Of a stretch of 64,000 nucleotides of DNA, positions 24,582 through 32,964 are shown one piece after another (the first letter of the stretch is position 1; every line of letters starts with the position of its first letter). The notes below the pieces were generated by a model. The model had not been told where the DNA came from and did no database searches. It saw only the letters and a list, made by a program, of their open reading frames with translations. Position numbers and translations under genes: made by a program. This DNA is from Conexibacter woesei DSM 14684. GTDB lineage: Bacteria; Actinomycetota; Thermoleophilia; Solirubrobacterales; Solirubrobacteraceae. Location: positions 2,356,001 to 2,420,000 of the forward strand of contig NC_013739.1 of NCBI RefSeq assembly GCF_000025265.1, in the 5' to 3' direction.

Positions 24582-25291
24582 TCGCTGCTGGCGAGATCCC
24601 ACTCTGCGGTGGCCCGCTCCGGAGCCCGCCGCGCATCACGGACGACAACGCTCGTCGTCGTGACGATCGCCATCAGGAGCGGCGCGAACAGCCGGCCGTA
24701 CCATGCCCAGATCGGGTCGCCGAGAACGTTGAGCTCGTTGCCGGTCGAATAGGCGCGCCACGCCACGATCGTCGCCGCGGCGAGCACGATCGCCGAGAAC
24801 ACGAGCGGGACGGCGACGCCGAGATTGTCGCGGGACCAGAAGCGGTATGGCTCCTGCTCCACCTCGCCACCCTCGAGCAGCGAATGCTCGCTCCGAGCCT
24901 CGAACAGCAGGAGGTCGTCCAGTCTGAGTTGCCGCAGGTGCAGCAGCTGGGTCGCGGTTCCCTTGCCGAGCTCGGCGATGACGGCATTGTTCTCAGCCCG
25001 GATGCGCACGCGGATCCGGCCGACGCCGGAGTCTTCGAAGTACCCGATCGTGAGCTCGGAATGCGGCGACTTGCGCAGCATCTGGATTCTCGTGTTGCGT
25101 ACGAAGCTCGGCAGATCGTCTTCGGGAAGCTGATCGGCCATTCTGTGGAAGATGTCCCTTGCTTGAGACCCCTTGGCGGTCTCCCAGCCGTTCCTTGCCA
25201 GCAGCGTCTGGATCTTCTGCACGAGCGGCGGACTGGCGCCTCGGACCGCGGCGGCCTCACACGAGAAGTCCGCGAGCACACGATGCCCCAT
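24578..25291 (-). CDS. Two-helix membrane protein partnered with TIR protein, unknown function
   Basis: A 237-residue protein not assigned to any family. The first 150 residues are soluble, mixed helix/strand and charged. Two transmembrane helices follow, near residues 157-180 (VAVPLVFSAIVLAAATIVAW) and 198-216 (RLFAPLLMAIVTTTSVVV), with a short acidic tail. It starts 7 bases after the TIR gene stop, so the two form one transcript. Base composition is lower in GC than the surroundings (34 of 60 bases at 25081-25140). In known defence systems, TIR enzymes signal to membrane-spanning effectors; this protein could be such an effector, but no domain confirms it. Confidence 0.7.
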   Translation of the reverse strand: MGHRVLADFSCEAAAVRGASPPLVQKIQTLLARNGWETAKGSQARDIFHRMADQLPEDDLPSFVRNTRIQMLRKSPHSELTIGYFEDSGVGRIRVRIRAENNAVIAELGKGTATQLLHLRQLRLDDLLLFEARSEHSLLEGGEVEQEPYRFWSRDNLGVAVPLVFSAIVLAAATIVAWRAYSTGNELNVLGDPIWAWYGRLFAPLLMAIVTTTSVVVRDARRAPERATAEWDLASSE

Positions 25292-25298
25292 CGTCGGT

Positions 25299-26063
25299 CT
25301 ACTCGCTCAAGACAGGGATTTGGCTCCAGAAGCGGCCTCCGTCAGAGACCTCCCACTTCACACGGATCTCGGGTGGGGCACTTCCGTCCCACGTGGGCGG
25401 AGCGTCGATGATCCGGCGTTCGCGTGCGGCGAGCTGTCGCAGCGGCCGCCACACGGCGTCGAGGGCGCCATCGCGCCCAGTCGAATCGGCGGTGGTGGCA
25501 TCGATGATCGTGAGGTCTGATCCGGAGCGGTTCTCGACGAGCAGGCGATGCCCGAGCATGCGGACCTGGAGCGAGCCCTCGTCGAGGGTGCCCCAGAGCG
25601 GATTCGGTTCCGAGGCCCGGTCGAAGACCGTCGTGAGCGTCTCGGCGATCCGGTTCTCCTGGAGGTCCAGCTTCGTCCGAAGCGTCGTCAGGAGCGTCTG
25701 CATCCCGTCTCTCTCACCGATGTCGGGCGCGTATCGGCCTCCCTGCAGCAACGGGAGGCTCGTCGTGGAGAGGCCCAGACACCGAACGGGGATCACGAAA
25801 CGCCCGAAGGCGGTCGCAACTCCCAGCTCCCAGGCCATCCAAAAGGACCGTCTCACCGCGGCAGGCGTTGCGAGCCAGACGACCGCAGCGGCATCGCGTA
25901 CGTTGTCCAGGATCGTCGCGTCGATGCTGTCGCCCGCGGCGAGCCCGCTCGCAGCGCGGCTCGTGTTGAAGACCTCGACCTCCGACGGGAAGCACGACCG
26001 AAAGGTCCGTTCGAGCATGTTGGCGGCGGCTTGATCGCTGTGACTGATGAAGACTCTTGGCAC
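25299..26063 (-). CDS. TIR-domain protein
   Basis: A 254-residue protein. Residues 1-130 match a TIR domain: VFISHSDQ at strand A, an acidic/small BB region, and SFWMAWELGVATAFGRFVIPV, whose Glu79 is at the position of the catalytic Glu of NAD-cleaving TIR enzymes. Residues about 140-254 are strand-rich and not recognised. Bacterial TIR proteins commonly act in anti-phage defence (Thoeris, TIR-STING, TIR-SAVED) by destroying NAD or making cyclic ADP-ribose signals. It is the first gene of a two-gene lower-GC unit with a membrane protein. Enzymatic activity is inferred from the Glu only. Confidence 0.8.
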   Translation of the reverse strand: MPRVFISHSDQAAANMLERTFRSCFPSEVEVFNTSRAASGLAAGDSIDATILDNVRDAAAVVWLATPAAVRRSFWMAWELGVATAFGRFVIPVRCLGLSTTSLPLLQGGRYAPDIGERDGMQTLLTTLRTKLDLQENRIAETLTTVFDRASEPNPLWGTLDEGSLQVRMLGHRLLVENRSGSDLTIIDATTADSTGRDGALDAVWRPLRQLAARERRIIDAPPTWDGSAPPEIRVKWEVSDGGRFWSQIPVLSE

Positions 26064-26151
26064 GCCTGCGTCTTACCAGAACATAGGTCGGTGCCGCGGC
26101 ACTTGCGTCGCGCGGGATCGGTGTCGGCGACGCTCCGCCGACGGCTGAGCG

Positions 26152-27126
26152 TCAGGCGGTGAGGAGCGTCTTGCCGATCACGCTGCGCGCCTCGATCGCG
26201 GCGTGCGCGTCAGCGGCGCGTTCGAGCGGGTGCGTCTGTCCGATGATCGGCGTGACCCGGCCTGCTGCCAGTTCGTCGAGTCCGCGGAGGGTAAGGCGCC
26301 GCCAGTCCTCGGGGGAGAGGGGGTTGTCGAAGATTCCGGTCACCGCGATCTCGCGCTCGGCGGCCTGCTCCGGGGTGATCGGCGCGAAGTCGCCGCTCGC
26401 GGCGCCGTAGGAGAAGAAGCGCCCGTTGCGGGCCGTGGCGTCGAAGGCCGCGCGTCCGCTGGCGCCGCCAGCGCCGTCGAAGACGACGTCGAAGCCGGCG
26501 CCGCCGGTCGCCTCGCGAGCGGCGGCTGTCCACGCGTCGTGGGAGTAGTCGAGGGCAAGGTCCGCGCCGAGCTGCCGGACCGCGGCGAGCTTTCCCTCGC
26601 CGCGTGCGGCGCCGACGACGTGGGCTCCGGCCGCCTTGGCGAGCGGCACGAGCCACATTCCCAGCGCTCCGGCCGCGGCCGTCACGAGCACGCGTTCGCC
26701 GCGGCGGATGCCCGCGTGGTCGAGGCTGCTGAGTGCGGTCGGCGCGTCGTGGAGCGCTGCGATCGCCGCCTGGACGCCCAGGCCGTCGGGGACGACGAAG
26801 GCCTCCTCGGCGGCCACGACGGCGTGCGTCGTGTAGCCGCCCGCGTCGCCGGTGCGGGCCACGACCCGGCGCCCGGCGAGCTCCGGGGCGACGCCGTCGC
26901 CGACCGCGGCCACCGTGCCGCCGACCCCGGTGCCCGGCACGAACGGCGGCTTCAGGGGGAAGTAGTCCTTGCCCCAGCCCGCGCGCAGCTGTGTGTCGAG
27001 AAACAGCACCTCCGCGATCTCGACGTCGATCCCGACCTCGCCGGCTCCCGGCGCTCTCGACGGGGCCTCGGCAGCCACGAGAACCTCGGGTCCTCCGAAA
27101 CGCGTCACTTCCACAATCGTTGTCAT
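26152..27126 (-). CDS. Quinone oxidoreductase-like zinc-independent MDR dehydrogenase
   Basis: A 324-residue medium-chain dehydrogenase/reductase. The GroES-like N-terminal domain contains FVPGTGVGGTVAAVGDGV. The Rossmann domain has VLVTAAAGALGMWLVPLAKAAG, the AAxGxxG motif of quinone oxidoreductases, and FDVVFDGAGG. No structural-zinc cysteines are visible. It likely reduces quinones or enones with NADPH. Single gene; 88 bases separate its 3' end from the TIR gene, so a shared transcript is possible but a promoter for the TIR unit in between is equally likely. Confidence 0.9.
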   Translation of the reverse strand: MTTIVEVTRFGGPEVLVAAEAPSRAPGAGEVGIDVEIAEVLFLDTQLRAGWGKDYFPLKPPFVPGTGVGGTVAAVGDGVAPELAGRRVVARTGDAGGYTTHAVVAAEEAFVVPDGLGVQAAIAALHDAPTALSSLDHAGIRRGERVLVTAAAGALGMWLVPLAKAAGAHVVGAARGEGKLAAVRQLGADLALDYSHDAWTAAAREATGGAGFDVVFDGAGGASGRAAFDATARNGRFFSYGAASGDFAPITPEQAAEREIAVTGIFDNPLSPEDWRRLTLRGLDELAAGRVTPIIGQTHPLERAADAHAAIEARSVIGKTLLTA

Positions 27127-27281
27127 TCACACCACGCTACGACTTCAAGTCAGCTCGAAGTCAAGCGGATGTGGGCACGGTCTACGTTCTTGTGTGGTGA
27201 ACCAATGGTCCGTATGTAGGGAATGCTGGTCGTGCGTGGCCACTAGGTGATCGCGGCAGGGATCCCGCAACGGCCTTGTCT

Positions 27282-27316
27282 TATCGCCAGATAGACAGTC
27301 TGTCTGTGAGGTGATA
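27282..27316. promoter_or_regulatory. Concentric inverted repeats over the promoter of the amine ABC operon
   Basis: AGACAG-T-CTGTCT (27293-27305) is a perfect palindrome, and TATCGCC / GGTGATA (27282-27288, 27310-27316) form an outer pair centred on the same base, 27299. TAGACA (27292-27297) and TAGGCT (27315-27320), 17 bases apart, form a likely -35/-10. Probable binding site for a regulator such as the operon's IclR protein. Confidence 0.55.
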
Positions 27317-27358
27317 GGCTCGGGCGTGTCTGGTCGAGGAATCTGAGGAGATGGGTGC

Positions 27359-28447
27359 ATGGTGCGCTCCTGGATGGGCGCCGCAGCGAAGCGGCGCAGC
27401 TCGTGGCATTCCCGCTCGCTCGTCGGAGCAGCCCTGGTCGGCTGCGCCGGGATGCTGGTCGCGTGCGGCGACAGCGGCAGCACGAGCGGCGGCAGTGGGA
27501 CGGTCAAGTCGGACAGGGTGGTCTTCGCCGACTACGGCGGCACCACTCGCGCGGCGCGGAAGCAGGCATTCCTGAATCCTTTCTCGCGCGCGGAGGGCGT
27601 GCGCGCCATCTCGGCTGACGCCGACCCGGCCAAGCTGGTCCTGTTCGGTGAGAGCAGACGGGCCGACTGGGACCTGATCGACATGGACGGATGGGACGTC
27701 GATCGCTTCATGCGCAGAGGCCTGCTGAAGAAGCTTCCGCCGGACGTCACCCGCGTCGACCTCGTCCCGAAGACGTATCGCGACTACGCGACCGCCGGCT
27801 ACAACGCGAGCACCGGCATCGGATACCGCAGCGACAGAGGCGACGCGCCGAGAAGCTGGGGCGACTTCTTCGACGCCGCCAGGTTCCCGGGCAAGCGGGC
27901 GGTCCCGAGCTTCACGTACTTCATGGCAGAGGCGGCGTTGCTCGCCGACGGCGTGTCGTGCGACAGGCTCTATCCGCTCGACCTCGATCGCGCCTTCGCG
28001 AAGCTCGACACGATCCGCGACGACGTCCTCGTCTATGACAGCTTCGGCCAAGCGGTCCAGTACCTCGCGCAGGGCAGCGTCGCGATGGCGCTGGTGCCGA
28101 ACAGCCGCATCTCGGTGCTTGAGGAGCAGGGCCTCTCGGTCGGCTTCTCGTGGGACGACGCATTCTTCACGTGGACCGCGGCGGCCGTTCCGGCGGACGC
28201 GCCCGACGCTGACGCGGCGTTCGCACTGCTCAACGCGATGGCCGAGCCCGAGGCACAGGCGGAGTTCTCGCGCCTGACCAAGTACGGGCCGATGAACTCG
28301 GAGGCGCTGGAGCTGCTCGACGACGAGACGCGCGAGCAGATGCCCAACACGCACCTCGACACCGCATGCGAGATCGACAACGAGGGTCTCTCCGCGGACT
28401 TCGACAAGTACAGCGAGCGGTACCAGAAGTGGCTGGCGCAGAACTGA
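27359..28447 (+). CDS. ABC transporter substrate-binding lipoprotein (PotD/PotF type)
   Basis: A 362-residue extracellular solute-binding protein. The signal peptide ends in the lipobox LVAC (Cys36), followed by a Gly/Ser linker. The mature part (VVFADYGGTTRAARKQAFLNPF, DWDLIDMDGWD, YNASTGIGYRSD, ALVPNSRISVLEEQG) follows the spermidine/putrescine-binding fold. A GAGGAG site lies about 9 bases before the ATG. First gene of a six-gene run with two permeases, an ATPase, an amine oxidase and RidA, so an amine or amino-acid-like ligand is likely. Confidence 0.88.
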   Translation: MVRSWMGAAAKRRSSWHSRSLVGAALVGCAGMLVACGDSGSTSGGSGTVKSDRVVFADYGGTTRAARKQAFLNPFSRAEGVRAISADADPAKLVLFGESRRADWDLIDMDGWDVDRFMRRGLLKKLPPDVTRVDLVPKTYRDYATAGYNASTGIGYRSDRGDAPRSWGDFFDAARFPGKRAVPSFTYFMAEAALLADGVSCDRLYPLDLDRAFAKLDTIRDDVLVYDSFGQAVQYLAQGSVAMALVPNSRISVLEEQGLSVGFSWDDAFFTWTAAAVPADAPDADAAFALLNAMAEPEAQAEFSRLTKYGPMNSEALELLDDETREQMPNTHLDTACEIDNEGLSADFDKYSERYQKWLAQN

Positions 28448-29325
28448 TGACGCCGACCGGGCGCGTCGCGGCACCGCGACGGCGCGGCGCGGCGCGCCGC
28501 GCAGGCGATCCGACGGGGATCCGGGCCGGGCTGCTGCTGCTGGTGCCGCTGGCGGCCGGCGTGCTGTTCCTGGTGCTGCCGCTGATCCTGCTCGCGGACC
28601 GCGCGCTGGCGGGGCACGGCGTGAGCGGCTTCGCGGACGTGCTGACCGACGCGACCTTTCTCGACGCCGGCCGGCGGACGCTGCTGCTCTCGGTCGTCGT
28701 CACCGGCCTGTGCGTCGTGGTCGGGACCGTCTACGCGGTCGCGCTCGTCGCTGCGCCGCGCCGTCTGTCGCTCGTCCTGCTCGGCGTGCTGCTCAGCGCG
28801 TTCTGGATCTCGCTGCTGGTACGGACGTTCGGGTGGGTGGTGCTGTTCCAGCCCAACGGCGCGCTGGACCAGTTGCTGCAGAAGCTCGGGCTGACCGACG
28901 GCTCGCTCGAGCTGCTGCAGACGACCCGGGCGATGTACCCGGCGATGCTGCACGTGCTGCTGCCCTTCTTCGTCCTGCCCGTCTTCGCGGCGTGCATGCG
29001 GCTGGACCCGGACCTGCTGCGCGCGAGCCAGAGCCTCGGCGCGCGCCCGCTGGCGGTGCTGTGGCACGTCGTGCTGCCCCACCTGCGCTCGGCGATCGTC
29101 GCCTCGGCGTCGCTCGTGTTCATGCTGGCGCTCGCGTTCTACGTGACGCCGCTGATGATCGGCGGCCCCTCCCAGCTGACGATCTCGACGCTGATCGACC
29201 GCGAGTTCGGTCAGGAGTTCGACCTCGCCGGCGCCGCGGCGATGGGCTTGGTCCTGCTGGCGTTCGTCCTGGTGATCTACGTGATCGTGGACCGCTTCGT
29301 CAGCCTGGTCCCTGGCCGGGAGTAG
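28447..29325 (+). CDS. ABC transporter permease (PotB type)
   Basis: A 292-residue permease of about six helices. The ATPase-docking EAA loop reads LLRASQSLGARPLAVLWHVVLPHLRSAI. It starts in an ATGA overlap with the binding-protein gene and has an Arg-rich N-terminus before helix 1 (GLLLLVPLAAGVLFLVLPLILL). Pairs with the next permease to form the channel. Confidence 0.9.
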   Translation: MTPTGRVAAPRRRGAARRAGDPTGIRAGLLLLVPLAAGVLFLVLPLILLADRALAGHGVSGFADVLTDATFLDAGRRTLLLSVVVTGLCVVVGTVYAVALVAAPRRLSLVLLGVLLSAFWISLLVRTFGWVVLFQPNGALDQLLQKLGLTDGSLELLQTTRAMYPAMLHVLLPFFVLPVFAACMRLDPDLLRASQSLGARPLAVLWHVVLPHLRSAIVASASLVFMLALAFYVTPLMIGGPSQLTISTLIDREFGQEFDLAGAAAMGLVLLAFVLVIYVIVDRFVSLVPGRE

Positions 29326-29329
29326 CGCG

Positions 29330-30157
29330 ATGGATGCTCAGTCCAGCTTGCGCAGCGCACTCCGTCAGACGCTCGGCCCGATCGTCTGGCCGCTGAGTGC
29401 GGGCGCGGTCCTGATCGGGCTGTTCCTGCTGATCCCGATCCTGATCATCTTCCCGATCTCGCTGACCGGCAGCTTCCTGCTGACCTGGCCGCCGCAGCTC
29501 TTCTCGCTGCGCTGGTTCGAGGCGTTCTTCGACGACCCCGTCTGGACCGACGCGCTGGCGCGGTCGGTCCGCATCGCGGTCCCGGTCGCCGTCATCGCGA
29601 CCGTGCTGGGAACGCTCTCGGCGCTCGGGCTCGCCTACGTCAGACGTGGCCGGCGGCTGCTTCAGACGCTGTTCGTCGCTCCGATGGTGCTGCCGATCAT
29701 CACCTACGCGCTCGGGCTCTACGACGTGTCGCAGCGGTTCGACATGACCGGGTCCGTATGGCCGGTGATCGTCGGGCAGGCGATGCTCGCCGCGCCGCTC
29801 GTGTTCATCATCGTCAGCGCGGGCCTGGCGGGCAGAGACCCGCAGCTCGCGCATGCGGCCGCCAGCCTCGGCGCGCCTGCGCGCGTCGTGCTTTGGCGCG
29901 TCGAGCTGCCGCTCGCGCGGGTCTCGATCGCCGCCGCGGCGATGATGGCGCTGGCCTACTCGTTCGACGAGATCATCGTCGCGTACTTCCTCTCGCCGCC
30001 GGGATCGGGGACGTTGCCCGTCCAGATCCTCGCGTCCACGCGCGAGACCGCTGATCCGACGATCGCGGCCGCGAGCATGGTCGTCATCGGCGTCGCCGCG
30101 TCGATCGCGGCGCTCACCCTGCTGGTCCACGTGTTCTTCAGAAGGCGGTCACGATGA
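29330..30157 (+). CDS. ABC transporter permease (PotC type)
   Basis: A 275-residue permease with six predicted helices and the EAA loop LAHAAASLGAPARVVLWRVELPLARVSI, followed by AYSFDEIIVAYFLS, a hallmark of PotC/PotI subunits. It begins 4 bases after the PotB-type gene and overlaps the ATPase gene by 4 bases. Confidence 0.9.
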   Translation: MDAQSSLRSALRQTLGPIVWPLSAGAVLIGLFLLIPILIIFPISLTGSFLLTWPPQLFSLRWFEAFFDDPVWTDALARSVRIAVPVAVIATVLGTLSALGLAYVRRGRRLLQTLFVAPMVLPIITYALGLYDVSQRFDMTGSVWPVIVGQAMLAAPLVFIIVSAGLAGRDPQLAHAAASLGAPARVVLWRVELPLARVSIAAAAMMALAYSFDEIIVAYFLSPPGSGTLPVQILASTRETADPTIAAASMVVIGVAASIAALTLLVHVFFRRRSR

Positions 30158-31209
30158 GCATTCGCGCTCGCATCACCGACGGATCCGTACGACTCGGGTC
30201 GGTCCAGGCGCTGGACCGCGTGAGCCTCGCGGTCGAGCCCGGACAGTTCCTCGCGCTGCTCGGCCCGTCCGGGTCGGGCAAGACGACGACGCTCAACGTG
30301 CTCGCCGGCTTCGTCACGCCGGACAGCGGGACGGTCACGTTCGACGGCAGCGACGTGACGGCGCTTCCGCCGCACCGCCGCGATCTGGGCATCGTCTTCC
30401 AGGGGTACGCGCTGTTCCCGCACATGACCGTGGCGGAGAACGTCGGCTTCCCGTTGCGCATGCGCAAGGTCCCGCGCTCGGACCGCAGCACGCGCGTTCG
30501 CGAGGGGCTCGCGCTGGTCGGGCTTGAGGAGCACGCCGACCGTGCGGTCGCGACGCTCAGCGGCGGCCAGCGCCAGCGGGTGGCGCTCGCCCGGGCGATC
30601 GTGTTCGAGCCGCGGATGCTGCTGCTCGACGAGCCGCTCGCCGCGCTCGACAAGCAGCTGCGCGACGCGATGCAGCTGGAGCTGCGGCGTCTGCAGCAGC
30701 GGGTCGGGATCACCGCGGTCGCCGTGACGCACGATCAGGTCGAGGCACTCACGATGGCGGACATGGTCGCCGTGATGCGCGACGGCCGGATCGAGCAGAT
30801 CGGCTCGCCGAGAGACGTCTACATGCGGCCTGCGACGTTGTTCGTCGCCGACTTCCTCGGCGAGGCGAACCTGGTCCCGGTGGAGCGCGGCCAGCTCGCC
30901 GGCTTCGGCCGGCTCGGGCACGACCGCACCGGTCAGGCCGTCGTCCGGCCCGAGCACGTCACGCTGCACCGCGACGGCGACGCCGCGGAGGACGGGGAGC
31001 TGCGCGCCCGCGCCGCGGTCGAGGAGATCAGCTTCCAGGGCTCGCGGACTCGCATCCGCGCCCGGCTGCTCGCTCCCGCCGGCGTCGAGCTGACGCTGGC
31101 CGAGGTGCCGCTCGCCGGGCTGGAGGGCGTCGCACCCGGACGCGAGGTGGAGCTGCGGCTCGACGCGCGCGACATCCACGTGATCGCCGCGCAGCCGTCG
31201 GCGTCGTGA
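30154..31209 (+). CDS. ABC transporter ATPase (PotA type)
   Basis: A 351-residue ATPase. Walker A GPSGSGKTT is at about residues 38-46, the signature LSGGQRQRVALARAI is intact, Walker B is MLLLDEPLAALDKQ, and the H-loop is VTHDQVEA. A C-terminal TOBE domain (from about residue 245; VRPEHVTLHRDGD, VEEISFQGSRTRIRARL) is the regulatory extension of spermidine/putrescine and iron-type importers. It overlaps both neighbours, confirming a single operon. Confidence 0.93.
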   Translation: MSIRARITDGSVRLGSVQALDRVSLAVEPGQFLALLGPSGSGKTTTLNVLAGFVTPDSGTVTFDGSDVTALPPHRRDLGIVFQGYALFPHMTVAENVGFPLRMRKVPRSDRSTRVREGLALVGLEEHADRAVATLSGGQRQRVALARAIVFEPRMLLLDEPLAALDKQLRDAMQLELRRLQQRVGITAVAVTHDQVEALTMADMVAVMRDGRIEQIGSPRDVYMRPATLFVADFLGEANLVPVERGQLAGFGRLGHDRTGQAVVRPEHVTLHRDGDAAEDGELRARAAVEEISFQGSRTRIRARLLAPAGVELTLAEVPLAGLEGVAPGREVELRLDARDIHVIAAQPSAS

Positions 31210-31223
31210 GAGGAGAGCAGGAG

Positions 31224-32519
31224 ATGGAGGAGACGAGCTGCGACGCGATCGTCGTCGGCGGCGGGTTCGCCGGCGTCACGGCGGCGCGCGAGCTGTCGAA
31301 CGCGGGGCTGAGCACGACGCTGCTCGAAGCGCGCGATCGGCTCGGCGGGCGCACCTGGACCAGCCAGTTCGGCAGCCGGACCGTCGAGCTCGGCGGCGGC
31401 TGGGTGCACTGGCGCCAGCCGCACGTGTGGGCGGAGATGACCCGCAGCGGGATCGGGATCGCGGAGGACGACTGGCGGTTCGACACCGCGCTGTTCGGCG
31501 CGCCCGTCCAGCGGCATCCGCCCGAGGAGGCGTTCGCGAGGGTGCGCGAGCTGTTCACGCGGTTCGCCGGCGACGCCGGCGCACTGCTGCCGCATCCGCA
31601 CGACCCGCTGCGCGTCACTGGCGTCGCCGCGCTGGATGCCCGCTCGATGCAGGACCGGCTCGACGAGATGAGACTCACGGGGTCCGACGAGGAGTGGCTC
31701 TCCGGGCTGCTGTACGAGATCGCGGGCTCTCCGCTGGACGAGGCGGCTCTGCTGCAGGTCGTCCGCTGGATGGCGCTGAGCGATTGGGACATCGACCGCT
31801 GGTATGACACGAACCGTTACCGGCCCGTCGGCGGAACCGTCGCGGTGCTCGACGGCATCGTCGCGAGCGGCCGCTTCGACGTCCAGCTCTCGGCGCCGGT
31901 GAGCGCGGTCGACGCAGGCCGCGACGCAGTCCGTGTGGTGACGCGCGACGGCAGGGCGTTCCGAGCCAGCACCGTCGTGATCGCGACGCCGGTGAACGTC
32001 TGGCCGCACATCGACTTCGGTCCCGGGCTGCCGGCCGCGCATCGCGAGGCGGGACGGGTCGGCTGGGGCAAGCCGCATCAGGACAAGGTGTGGATCGAGG
32101 TCCGGGGCTCGCTCGGTCGCGTCTTCGGCCAGCTCCCCGCGCCCGCGCCGCTGAACTTCTTCTGGACCCACGAGGCGTGGGAGGGCGGTCAGCTGATCAT
32201 CGGCATCAACGCGAACCCGGCGCTCGACGTGACCGACGAGGAGCAGGTCGCCGCGACGATCCGCCGCTACGTCCCGGAGATCGACGAGGTCGTCGCCGTC
32301 TCCGGACACGACTGGGCCGCCGACGAGTACACGCGCGGCGGCAACACGGGCCACCGCCCGCAGCAGGTCACGCGCAACCTGCACGCGCTCCAGCAGCCGT
32401 GGGGTCGCGTCGCGTTCGCGACGGCCGACATCGCGAGCGGCTGGTTCGGCTACATCGACGGAGCGATCGAGTCGGGGATCCGAGCGGCCCGTGACTGCCG
32501 CGCGATCCTCGCGCGATGA
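31224..32519 (+). CDS. FAD-dependent amine oxidase
   Basis: A 431-residue flavoprotein of the monoamine-oxidase family: VGGGFAGVTAAREL dinucleotide motif near residues 11-17, EARDRLGGRTWT, and a C-terminal FAD contact GWFGYIDGAIESG. ATG has AGGAG eight bases upstream; a GTG at 31206, overlapping the ATPase stop, is an alternative giving 6 more residues. No signal peptide, so cytoplasmic. It should oxidise the imported amine to imine/aldehyde, ammonia and peroxide, and the following RidA protein would hydrolyse imine by-products. Confidence 0.9.
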   Translation: MEETSCDAIVVGGGFAGVTAARELSNAGLSTTLLEARDRLGGRTWTSQFGSRTVELGGGWVHWRQPHVWAEMTRSGIGIAEDDWRFDTALFGAPVQRHPPEEAFARVRELFTRFAGDAGALLPHPHDPLRVTGVAALDARSMQDRLDEMRLTGSDEEWLSGLLYEIAGSPLDEAALLQVVRWMALSDWDIDRWYDTNRYRPVGGTVAVLDGIVASGRFDVQLSAPVSAVDAGRDAVRVVTRDGRAFRASTVVIATPVNVWPHIDFGPGLPAAHREAGRVGWGKPHQDKVWIEVRGSLGRVFGQLPAPAPLNFFWTHEAWEGGQLIIGINANPALDVTDEEQVAATIRRYVPEIDEVVAVSGHDWAADEYTRGGNTGHRPQQVTRNLHALQQPWGRVAFATADIASGWFGYIDGAIESGIRAARDCRAILAR

Positions 32520-32544
32520 CCCCGGGACCCGGAGGAGGACTGCC

Positions 32545-32964
32545 ATGACGAGATCCGAGCCGTTCGCGATCGCGGAGCGCCGCTGCCTGCCGTGGGCTCC
32601 AGCGGTCGACTTCTCCCAGGCGCTCGTCACGAACGCGCCGCTGGTGCTCACCGCCGGGCAGGGACCGTTCGGTGCGGACGGGTCGATCGTGGCCGTCGGC
32701 GACCCCGCCGGGCAGATGCGGCAGACGTTCCAGAACCTGTCGACGGTCCTGGAGGCGGTCGGCGCGTCGCTGGCGAGCGTCGTGAGCCAGACGGTCTATC
32801 TGGCGCGCGCCGAGGACTTCGAGGTCTTCAAGTCCGTGCGCCGGGAGTTCTACGCGCCGCCGTTCCCGGCGGCGACGACGTTGCGCGTCGACCTGCTCGA
32901 GCCGGCGATGCTGATCGAGCTGACGGCCGTCGCGGCCGTCGGGGTGGAGCGAACCGAGCGCTAG
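32545..32964 (+). CDS. RidA/YjgF family protein
   Basis: A 139-residue RidA-family protein (VLTAGQGPFGADGSIV, QMRQTFQNLSTVLEAVGASLASVVSQTVYL, FPAATTLRV). RidA enzymes hydrolyse reactive enamine/imine intermediates released by amine-metabolising enzymes, fitting its place after an amine oxidase. GGAGGAGG lies 7 bases before the ATG. The conserved RidA Arg (in RVDLL) is present. The 3' end overlaps the convergent IclR gene by 4 bases. Confidence 0.9.
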   Translation: MTRSEPFAIAERRCLPWAPAVDFSQALVTNAPLVLTAGQGPFGADGSIVAVGDPAGQMRQTFQNLSTVLEAVGASLASVVSQTVYLARAEDFEVFKSVRREFYAPPFPAATTLRVDLLEPAMLIELTAVAAVGVERTER

